Position numbers and translations under genes: made by a program. The notes beneath the pieces are model-generated. The model saw nothing but the letters and a program-made list of their open reading frames with translations, had not been told where the DNA came from and searched no databases. From Pelargonium cotyledonis (lineage: Eukaryota > Streptophyta > Magnoliopsida > Geraniales > Geraniaceae), in the NCBI GenBank assembly GCA_036897625.1, contig JAYMTA010000894.1, forward strand, positions 1 through 23,310: a stretch of 23,310 nucleotides of DNA. The letters are read 5' to 3'. Below, piece by piece: positions 9,941 to 19,275 of this stretch. Numbering within the stretch: position 1 is the stretch's first letter; every line of letters begins with the position of its first letter.

Positions 9941-9970
<30 letters not shown>
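9941..9970. repeat. (CCAGAA)5 hexanucleotide repeat
   Basis: There are five perfect CCAGAA units immediately upstream of the S9 start codon (8 nt away), within the 5' UTR. Because the unit is six bases long, changes in copy number would not shift the open frame that runs through it into S9. Confidence 0.9.
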
Positions 9971-9971
<1 letters not shown>

Positions 9972-9978
9972 GAGCGAC

Positions 9979-11846
9979 ATGGCTCTATCCATCTCGTCCC
10001 TCACATCCTCTCTTTCCCACCTCTCTTTTTCCTCCCAAGTTTCTCAGTTTCCAAACACCCTCTCTTTCTCCCGCTCCAGTTCCCTCCCCATCTCCCGCAA
10101 GTCCAGAAACCCCTCCCTCCTCATCAAAGCCATCGTCGCTTCTCCTGATGCGCCGGAGACCCTCGACATCATGAAGTACGTCAAGTCCAGGCTTCCCGGA
10201 GGCATAGCTGCTCAGCGTATTCACGGCACCGGTCGCCGCAAATGCGCCATTGCTCGCGTTGTTCTTCTCGACGGTACCGGCCAAATTTTCATCAATTACC
10301 GCGATGCCAAGGTCCATTCTCTCACCCTCCTGCACAATTTCTCGTTTGCTAATTGACATACAAACTCAAAGAAATTAATGATTAATACAATTTGGTTAAA
10401 TCGTAGACTGTAGTGTAATGAGTTAAGAATAGGGTTTTTTTTATTCCAATTATTGCGTAATTGTAGCTAGGTTAGTCAGTGGTTCACGTAGACCTTCTGG
10501 TTATCCCGTAGCTATGTAGAACTAATGATTGATACAATTTGATTAAATTGCTTTTGCATTGTGCTTTGGAGAAATGAATCATCGGAAACTGTACTTGTAA
10601 ATTTTTTTTTCTGAATTGTTTTCTGCTGGCTAGCTCAAAAAATCTTAGGAGGGTCATTGTAGAGACTTATTATTATTATTTTTTTAATTACATGTGAGCA
10701 TGTGACTACAATGATTTACCTGAAAAAAGAAGAATGAAAAGAATGAAACTTTCTTTTTCATTTCTTATGTAACAGTGTTAAATTAAGATGCTATCATTGT
10801 TGATTGATGAAACTTGATTCTAATTCAATACTTTGATCCGTGTGGCTGAGAAACACTGTCTTGGGGTCTAGGCAGGTTACAAAATAATCATGTTTTGCCT
10901 GAATTTGAGTTGTTTTTCACTCTTAACAATTTCTAGTTTCTCAATTCTTCCTTTTTCTTTTTTTCTTTTCAAATTAAGTCTTCTTTGATGGACTTTTCTT
11001 TCCTTTGTTAAAGCATCACTGCTTTGGGCATAAGCTTTGTTTTTCTTAAAATCAGATAACATCAGGTACAACATGTGAATATTGACAGTATGTTAAAGTA
11101 CTAAATTTGATGGTTTATGAATTATATAGCCTGTTAATAGTTCGAAAGTAAATCAGTCAGTGAGCATGTGTGGACTATGCAGTATTTTGAAACTTCCAGG
11201 ACTGTTTTAATTCTTAATTGATGAAAGATACAAGGACTTTTCCTGTCCTTAATCATGGCTAGGCCATTTGTAATTTATCATCCCTGCATTCAAAGTCTAT
11301 GATTCAAGATTCTTTTCCTTTCTGTTGTGGTCATATTATTTCTATAGTAATTTTTTAGGACAGTGCTGAAGTCACATGTAGCCTAAGGCTTGTCATTGTA
11401 TTCTGTCTGAAACAATAAAATAGGGTCGTCACTCTTGAGAAATTGAGTTCCATGGATATGTTTCACTTTCATTTAAGTATTTTCAATACACTGTAGTTAT
11501 TCTCTTCTAGGTGAACTCATTATGCAACCCTTGATATTGAAGTTTTAAATGCTTACAGGAATATCTTCAAGGCAATCCATTGTGGATTGAATATGTCAAA
11601 TACCCATTAATGGCTTTGGGATATGAGAATAGTTTTGATGTTTTTATTAAAGCTAATGGGGGTGGGCTCTCTGGCCAGGCTCAAGCAATTTCCCTTGGCG
11701 TTGCTCGTGCATTGCTAAAGGTGAGTGAGGCTCACAGGGGTCCTCTGAGAGAGGAAGGGCTTCTGACCAGGGACTCAAGAATAGTTGAGAGGAAGAAAGT
11801 TGGTCTCAAGAAAGCTCGTAAAGCTCCACAGTATTCCAAGCGTTAA
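9979..11846 (+). CDS. RPS9: 30S ribosomal protein S9 (uS9c), chloroplastic precursor
   Basis: There are two exons, 9979-10311 and 11559-11846, separated by a 1247-nt phase-0 intron, giving 206 residues. Residues 1 to about 50 are Ser-rich, low in acidic residues, and begin [20 protein letters not shown], a classic chloroplast transit peptide. The S9 domain follows: [20 protein letters not shown] (84-103), [37 protein letters not shown], and the conserved C-terminus [19 protein letters not shown] plus QYSKR, whose basic tail reaches the decoding-site region of the 30S subunit in bacterial S9. The product is imported into plastids for 70S ribosome assembly. The reading frame stays open upstream to 9784. 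I chose 9979 because it yields a normal transit peptide and total length. Confidence 0.96.
10373..10550. repeat. Imperfect direct repeats in the S9 intron
   Basis: AATTAATGATTAATACAATT (from 10373) recurs as AACTAATGATTGATACAATT (from 10520), each continuing with TTGGTTAAAT or TGATTAAAT. The copies are about 147 bp apart. This is probably an old local duplication in the intron. Confidence 0.6.
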
Positions 11847-13391
11847 ATGTAACGGAACTAATCTTCCATATGTAATATTTACGCTGCTACTTTTATGCTT
11901 CCTAGACAATGGCTCAAATTTGTTGTAACAAGACATGAAAAAGCATTCTTTTGGCAAGTAAGTCTCTGTCTAGAAGTTCATGTTAGTAGACTTGGTTATC
12001 GGGGTTGAGACGTAATTTAAATATAAACTGTCTTGGATGAACAGTGAGCAAGTGTTGTTCACTTGATTATGTGTGTATTTAGGCAAAAGTTGGTCAAAGA
12101 CCCTCAAAGTCTTGAAACTGATTGATTGGCATTGGATTTTCAGTGCATATAGGTAAAGATTGGTTGGCTGGTGGGTTGTTGTGAGTGATTAAGAAATGCT
12201 TATAAAGATGGTTAAATTAATTTGCTAAGCTCCAATTGAAAAGTAAAATTGGCACATTGTTGACATCACCAAGTATTTCTTCCTTGCAAGATAAACCTGC
12301 TCTTTTTATATGTTGTGATTCTCTCTTTCATTTTCATTTTTGGGTGCATAAATGTTAACACATAGTGAAATAGATGGATTGGCTTTTCAAGTGTGAGCAC
12401 AAATGATGGGAAAATTTGTTAGTAAAGTTCATGTTTGTGGTGTTGGAAGTTGGGTTCTGTTTGTTGGAGTTAGATGATTGGATAGCTCTTCCTATTTCAT
12501 TGTTGAATCAGCTGAGGTGTCCTCTAGGAATAACTCTTCAGTCTCCAGCCTTTGGATGACCTAGAAAGGCATTAGAAAGAAAAAGACGTAAACTATTCCT
12601 TTAAGCTGACAATTTAAGCTCGAATATATTGACTCAACTAAACTTGAAGTACTTGTAGGTTGGATTTGGATTTGAAGATAACAACTCGACCCAAAACCCG
12701 AGTTGCGAACTCTACAGCTGAAGGCTGAAGCAAAACAGTGTGGGAATCTGAGACGTATACGCAATACTTAATTACAGTTTGATGCTTGGAACATCTGAGT
12801 CCATACCAGACCAGACCAGTGTTTCTAAGCCACGGTTGATGCATAATACATAGGTAAACGCCAAGCAACAAATAATAAAAATATTAAATTTAAGAAAACG
12901 GTATCCTTATATTGTTTCCATTTCCCACACCACAAACAATCCAGAAAAATAAATAAAAACACATTCTTTAAGCACCAGTACCCAATCCTCCACCATTTTC
13001 TCTTGATATTTCAACATAGAATATAAATGAAATTAGCTAATTTGATAATCACTGAGTAACGAACGAGGCATATCTTGGCGACAAAAGCGGAAGCAGATAC
13101 GAGTTGCAGAGAAAAAAGGTAACAGAAGGTGGTGTGGTGCCTGCGCTAACTGGTTACCGATCGATCATAAAAACGTCGGCTTTTACATTACTGCACAGAA
13201 CAAACAAGCTCCAGAGCTGGAGTGGCTGCGCCGTTGATCACTAGGTTTTCCGATTATCCCCTCTAAACCCTTTTCCTCCATTAACCCTCTTTCTTCTTCT
13301 TCTTCTTCTTCTTATTGCTTGCTCTCTAAGTTTCTCTTTCCCTGATCGATCTGTTTTGTTTTGTTTTGTTATCTATGCGCGACGTAGAACA
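11847..13391. other. Spacer between plastid S9 and ARI genes
   Basis: This contains the S9 3' UTR, roughly a kilobase of AT-rich sequence with no recognisable gene, and the ARI promoter/5' UTR. A (TTC)n tract lies at 13290-13312 and a TGTTT repeat at about 13352-13370, both in the likely 5' leader. Short antisense open frames at 12561-12871 have no recognised domain and are not supported. Confidence 0.6.
13290..13312. repeat. (TTC)n microsatellite in the ARI 5' leader
   Basis: About seven to eight TTC units lie some 80 nt before the ARI start codon. Pyrimidine-rich repeats of this type are common in plant 5' UTRs. Confidence 0.85.
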
Positions 13392-16300
13392 ATGGGTGAC
13401 TACCTGAGCAGTGACGATGACTACTTCTATCTCGGTTACGACGATGAAGAAGAAGACGAAGACGCCGACGATCGCGTCTATTTGGATGGGTTTCAGGATA
13501 TTGAGAACGAGCTTCCCTGGTCCAATTCCAGTGGTCCATCTATTAAGGTCAGGGTTTTTTTTTTCTCTTTCGAATTTGGGCGAGATTTTTTTAACCTGTG
13601 ACTGTGAGTGGTGGTGGTGGTGGTGGTGGCGGTGGCGGCTGAGATAATGGTGGAAATGACCGAGTTTTCAGAAACAAAAAGGCAGTGTTATTAGCTCAGG
13701 CCTTTGTCTCTGAGCATTTTATTTGTTGTATTTTGCTGCATTTTTACTGTTGTTTATCTGTGAGATTGGTTGGTGCAGCTAGGCTTTTGTTTAAATTATT
13801 ATCTTTGACTATATAGGAAAATAAATGCAACTATGGAAATGTTCGGTTATGATCTATGATGATATAGGGTGAGGGATGCAGCTAAGTGTGTCAAAATTTG
13901 TTAGTAATGGTGCTGAGAGCAATGGGAATGCTGTCTTGAACTGAATATATGATCTGTGGCATTTTTGGTGTGTAGCCTTCTATTGATCAAGTAGTGAAAT
14001 AGTATACCGTTCCATAATATTTAAGGACAGGAGATGCAATTCAAATGTAGCATTTATAGGTCCCTATTTTTACCCAATTCTCTCTAGTTTCAGCACTTAC
14101 ATGCTAGTTTATGCAAACAGTCCGGGGTTTTCAGAGCCCCTTTTCTTGACTTCATTTCATAATTGTTATGTCTGTTTGTGACATTTTCGGCCTTGCAGGT
14201 AATCAGAAAAGAATCTCTCTTGGTAGCTCAGGTAAAACTTCTTATGCAACTGTCCTCTATTTGTGTTGATGTTCTTTCATATCTTTGTCGCGAAGTTTTC
14301 AGTCATGCTAATTAAAAAATTGTATCAAATGATGCACTATGCAGAGACGAGATTTGCAACAAGTGATGGACTTGCTGTCCTTGAAGGAACACCATGCACG
14401 AACTTTGCTCATTCATTACCGTTGGGATGTTGAAAAGGTAATTGCAGTGCTTGTTGAGGATGGGAAAGATAAGTTGTATGCTGAAGCAGGTGTGAAAGTT
14501 GAATCTGATAATCTCTATTCAACACACCCATCTTCCATGGTTATGTGCCATATTTGCATGGATGATGTATACAGCAAAGAGGTGACAGCTATGGATTGTG
14601 GTCACTACTTCTGTAACAGTTGTAAGCACTCTGTTCTTATCTTTTATCTTCCATCTCTTAGCTTTGCATTCCTTAAATCTCCAATACTCCTTCTATTGTC
14701 ATCATAATGGTATGGATGAAAAAATGTATAAACTTTATACTGTCAGAGTATTAATTATTGTAAAATCATTCAAGACTCAATCAAATTGTACATGACATTG
14801 CAATTGGTGTTTGAGAAGCACATACTGTATATGAGATTCACTTACATTTGTTTGTATTAGGAGTAACTGAGGCTACTGAGCTTTGACATGAGCACTTAAT
14901 TGGGTCCCAACTTTTACATAGTTGAAATCGAAACTGGCCTGTATGATAACCTTCTGACAGTATTGTCAAAATTGCTTGTGATTCTAAATTTATCTGTGTT
15001 ATTCTTTGCTTTTGAATACTTGAAAATAACCATGATGGATAGCTGGACCTGACTTTAGCTAATCAGAATTTGTACTAGAAACACTCCAACTATTAACCAA
15101 AAATTTGCTTAGAAAAGAAACCAAGTACATAAGGCTTTTTATATTTCGCAAAAGAATGCAAGAAAATTATTGTATCCTTATAAATTTGGATGTGGAAGGT
15201 TAATAAACTTATTCTGGACAATTGTTGTAAGTTCTGTCACCACCCTATCCCTTATTTAATGTTTATGTTGTGTTTGTTTGTGTATGTAGTTTACTATCCA
15301 TACCAAGAAGATTTCCAAGCTTTTTTATGTTCACTATAATCTGCTTCTTATCCTTGTGCTTAGGTTGGACAGAGCATTTTATTGTGAAGATTAATGAGGG
15401 TCAGAGTAGGCGCATTAAGTGCATGGCACACAAGTGCAATGCTATTTGTGATGAAGCAAAAGTAGGACATTTAGTCAGTGCAAGGGATCCTGGTCTTGCA
15501 GAGAAATTTGATCGATTTATTTTGGAATCGTATATTGAAGATAATAAAATGGTCAAGTGGTGCCCTAGCATTCCCCATTGTGGGAATGCAATACGTGTCG
15601 AGGATGATGAATTTTGTGAGGTTGAATGTGCTTGTGGTCTACAATTCTGTTTTAATTGTTCATCTGAAGCACACTCACCTTGTTCGTGCTTAATGTGGGA
15701 ACTTTGGAGCAAGAAATGCCAAGATGAATCAGAGACAGTTAATTGGATGACAGTCCACACCCAGCCATGTCCAAAATGTCACAAGTCAGTTGAAAAGAAT
15801 GGAGGATGCAACCTAGTAGTTTGTGTTTGTGGGCAAGCATTTTGGTATATATCTCTGTCTTTTGCATTTTGTAGCTTGTACAGTCATCACCATACTTTTG
15901 ACCATTACATGCATAGTTGCATGCATTATTTCATAATTCACATGCCTAAGAATTAGCTCTTTATAAATCTTTTTTTTTTCTTTCGTCTTATGCTAGGCAA
16001 CTAATCAAACTCTTAATTCTGAATAGGTTGTATGGTTCCCTGAGTTCCTTCATCATGTTGTTGTCTTAATTATCTTTGCTTTTAGTCTAATGTTTTTCTA
16101 ATTAAATGTCTTGGTTGAATGCTTTCTTCTTCTTCTTGTATAGAATGATATTTGCATTTTAAAACTTGAATTAGAATATATTGGTAATTCTAAGCTGGAT
16201 TGTATAATGGTTTCCACTGTCTACAATTAATTGCCTGTATATCTGTTCTCCTTAGTTTGTCACTGCTAATTAATTAAACCATTAAGCATTGGACGGCAAT

Positions 16301-17672
16301 ATGGTAAAATTATTGGCAGTGAGATATGAGAAGTTGATATTGAGTTAAGCTGATGGTTTACAGTACCTTATTATTATGAGTTGAACTTGGTCTTTCATAT
16401 GCACATATTATTTGTGATTTGAACCTTGGTTTTTCATATGCATGTTTCTTTATATCAATCAGAATGCCACTTCTTTAGGGCCCTACTGCAGTACATAAGT
16501 TATCATTGTATTCAATGGCTTAACAGATTTGTTATTATAATGCTTATGAACACGTAGAATAGTCGGTGCTATGAGAGTACTCTAAGTGGGATGGGGAAGT
16601 AACTTATCATGAATAAAACAGCAGGACTGTTGGAGCATAAAAACCTCACATGTAATTTGAAGTTATTCGTATCTTTTAATGAGCTGTAACATTGACTCAT
16701 GTCGTTTGCTGATCCTTTTAGTCAATGCTAGAAATGCAAGTTGCTTGGTTTCGTTAATCATGATGGGCCTACAGTGAAATGCTTGGGCTTCAGTTCTTGT
16801 CACTTCGAAGCTTTTGCTGTCATTTTGAGCCAGTTCCTCGGAGTTTGTTCCTTGGAGCAGCTGGTTGTTAAGTGTTATAGTGCAGAATTTGTGATTGCAT
16901 TTCATAATGCTGCTGAACATACTGGTGCGATATGCTGCATACATGTTTCAAATTGCGCAATAAGTTGGAAATAAATATTATTTGCTCTTTCAGTATTCCT
17001 ATGTTATCTGCATCAAATGCTCAGTGGATTAGTTTCTGTTTCTAATATTTCCTTTCCATCTGCTGTATCTATAAGAAGCTAAAAAGAAAATGATGTAAAT
17101 TTCTCCCTGTTTGTAGTTGGCTCTGTGGTGGTGCTACTGGTAGGGAACACACATACACGTATATCAGTGGCCACAGTTGTGGGCGATACAAAGAAGATCA
17201 CAAGAAGAAAGCTGCACACGCGAAGAGGGAGCTTAAACGTTACATTCATTACCACAACAGATATAAAGCTCATACAGATTCTCTGAAGCTTGAGTCTAAG
17301 TTGAAGGAAATCATACAGGAGAAGATATCAAAATTGGAAGAAAGGGAATCGGCATTTAAGGATTTCAGTTGGGTTTCAAATGGACTGTATAGACTCTTCA
17401 GATCAAGGCGAGTTCTTTCTTATTCTTACCCATTTGCATATTTCATGTTTGGTGATGACCTATCCAAAAATGAAATGACAAAGGCAGAAAGGGAAAATAA
17501 ACAACTTTTGTTTGAGGACCAGCAGCAGCAGCTTGAGGCAAATGTTGAGAAGCTCTCTTTGCTTTTGGAGGAGCCATTCAGTGGTTACACTGAAGATAGA
17601 GTTCAGGAATTAAGACTGAAGATCATTAGTCTTTCAGTGGTTACGGATAAGTGCTGCCAAAAACTGTAGGTT

Positions 17673-17726
<54 letters not shown>

Positions 17727-18277
17727 CACTCTTGTTGTGTAATCAGAATTCGCTTGGAAAATCAAGCCTAAGTTTTCCTTATGTGGAAGGAGTGATTACT
17801 ATGTCCTTCAAATTGATCAAAATGATCTATAGATGAGGTCCCTCATGGATTCGTTAGTACATGTAGAATGTGATTAGAAACCGGGACATATTAATGTGAC
17901 ATGTTTTGATGTGACAATTAATTCTGTTTCATGTGTCTTGACTCACTTTGTTCATGTACATCTAACTTTTTATATATTTCACATGCAGGTATGAATGCAT
18001 TGACAATGATTTGTTGGGCCCTCTCCAGCGAGTAACACATATCATTGCTCCTTACAAATCAAAGGGCGTGGAGAAGGCATCAGAACTGTCTGCTTTTAGG
18101 GACAACAGTACCTATAATGCTGAAAAGATCCCTGGCACAGATGGACTAGGTATTGAAATTATTTCAAGCTAACTATACGTTTATGTTGCCGCCCGTCATA
18201 TCTTTTGTCTACAAGCCATTTATGTCTGCCTTATGTTTGTTATAGGTTTAGTGGAAGCAAATTTGAAGAGAAATTAA
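13392..18277 (+). CDS. ARI2: ARIADNE-type RBR E3 ubiquitin ligase, ARI2-like
   Basis: There are seven exons: 13392-13547, 14199-14231, 14345-14621, 15364-15844, 17117-17665, 17989-18149 and 18246-18277, giving 562 residues. An acidic N-terminus (DEEEDEDADD) precedes a UBA-like region (~64-103, LSLKEHHARTLLIHYRWDVE). RING1 follows with C131, C134, C148, H150, C153 and C156. The IBR has C222, C228, C244, C246, C251, C254, H259 and C264. RING2/Rcat starts at C291 and C294, has the catalytic-type C304 in KNGGCNL, and ends with H335 and C337 in GHSCGR. The Ariadne domain follows (RYIHYHNRYKAH, NGLYRLFRSRRVLSYSYPFA). RBR ligases take ubiquitin from an E2 onto the Rcat cysteine and then transfer it to substrate. 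The HHARI catalytic histidine position is Leu306 here. The last exon adds only about ten residues, so the C-terminus is shorter than I recall for Arabidopsis ARI2. Confidence 0.93.
13609..13638. repeat. (TGG)n microsatellite in ARI intron 1
   Basis: A run of TGG units is followed by GGC-interrupted units about 60 nt after the exon 1 donor. It lies in an intron and so is not translated. Confidence 0.85.
16381..16444. repeat. ~38-bp tandem duplication in ARI intron 4
   Basis: TTGAACTTGGTCTTTCATAT (16381) is repeated as TTGAACCTTGGTTTTTCATA (16419), each followed by a TGCA word. It is a local duplication in the 1272-nt intron. The rest of that intron (15845-17116) shows no gene. A 77-codon open frame at 16741-16974 has no recognised domain. 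Confidence 0.65.
17673..17724. repeat. Compound microsatellite (TC)12(AC)14
   Basis: Twelve TC dinucleotides (17673-17696) run directly into fourteen AC dinucleotides (17697-17724). The tract begins only seven bases after the exon 5 donor (GTAGGTT) of the ARI gene. Confidence 0.97.
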
Positions 18278-19275
18278 ACGAAGACTCCTGTCAACTGCTT
18301 AGGCTTGTGCAAATACATACATATAGGGAGGATAATGGATTTTTAATCTTCATCATCCTTGACGGGGTTAATATAAGGGGTGGATGCTCGTATGAAAAAT
18401 GTGATAGCTAGGAGATGTAAGATCTGATTCATTTGCATGGGCTAACTTGTAGTGAAGATGCGATAATGGCGGTGAAGCAATGTTACTGGGTTGTCTTTAA
18501 AGTTGAAAACCGAATCCCCAGTCGAAATATTTGTGACCTAGGTAGCTTCACTTGTCCATTGCATCTTTAGGTGTTATTTATATCATCTTCGCCATCCACA
18601 TTATAGCTGATGGTGAGATTTCTATATGCAGGAAAACTTGTATATACTCGGTTCAATAACATAGAGTATCGAACAATTAATATATATGCTTGATCGGTTG
18701 CTGGTATTGTTTTAAGGTCCGTCTCATTGAATCATAATATGTACCAAGTATTTTATATGTTCATACGAGTTTATATAAATAGATTGGAGATGGTAACAAC
18801 ATAATCAAGCCAAGTATTTTCACAAATTCATATTCAACTTGGTTCTGCCATTTTTATGCATGAACCAAACCATTTTGAATTGGCACAAAATGGATGCCAA
18901 GTGATTACATTAAATTTTTGGATAAATTTAATATAAATTGACATGCTTTGGTGTGATTGTGATGAGAAATATACAAGTGAAAAAAAATATATTATATTTT
19001 GAATTACATTAAATAAGGAAAAGAAAGAAAATGGCCTGTGATTGGGAGTGTATCAAATCTGAGAAAATCAGACTCGAACTCAACTATCTCCTTCTTAAAC
19101 TAAGCAATGCTCCAGCCATCAATGGTTTGAGGCAGCGAGTTTAACGAAAAATCCAATGCCAGATCTCAAGTTAACTGTCCAGTCGAGTCTAGCTTCGCAT
19201 CTTCTATATCCCCAATTTCGTGCCAAAACAATTAGACAAAGTCAGTCCCTTTAATCCCATTCCAGTCCGTCCTTC
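18278..19275. other. Spacer between ARI and DUF616 genes
   Basis: This is the ARI 3' UTR followed by AT-rich sequence and the upstream region of the DUF616 gene. One perfect hairpin is present: CCATTTTG at 18870, an 8-nt loop, then CAAAATGG ending at 18893. No coding region or RNA gene is recognised. Confidence 0.6.
18870..18893. repeat. Perfect 8-bp inverted repeat
   Basis: CCATTTTG and CAAAATGG are separated by eight bases, about 600 nt after the ARI stop codon. It is too far from the stop to be an obvious 3'-end signal, and no function is assigned. Confidence 0.5.

Larger units (their letters stand above)
7560..9978. other. Spacer between MATE and plastid S9 genes
   Basis: In order it holds the MATE 3' UTR with a 19-bp direct repeat (7765-7783 and 7845-7863), a decayed copy of the MATE 3' end (~8020-8350), a short coding-like stretch (~8440-8556), a minus-strand retroposon-like element (~8746-9360), an AT-rich stretch (9360-9780), and the S9 promoter and 5' UTR. 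Small hairpins occur at 9439-9454 and 9846-9861. No intact gene is visible. Confidence 0.6.

Noticed and set aside
9985..10359. 124-codon antisense open frame over the S9 first exon
   Set aside because: It is the complement of the low-complexity Ser-rich transit peptide and shows no domain. The sense strand is a clear S9 precursor.
15401..15760. 119-codon antisense open frame across ARI exon 4
   Set aside because: It lies wholly over the conserved RING1-IBR coding sequence on the other strand and has no domain of its own.
16741..16974. 77-codon open frame inside ARI intron 4
   Set aside because: The flanking exons splice cleanly in frame across it. It has no domain and no plausible splice partners.
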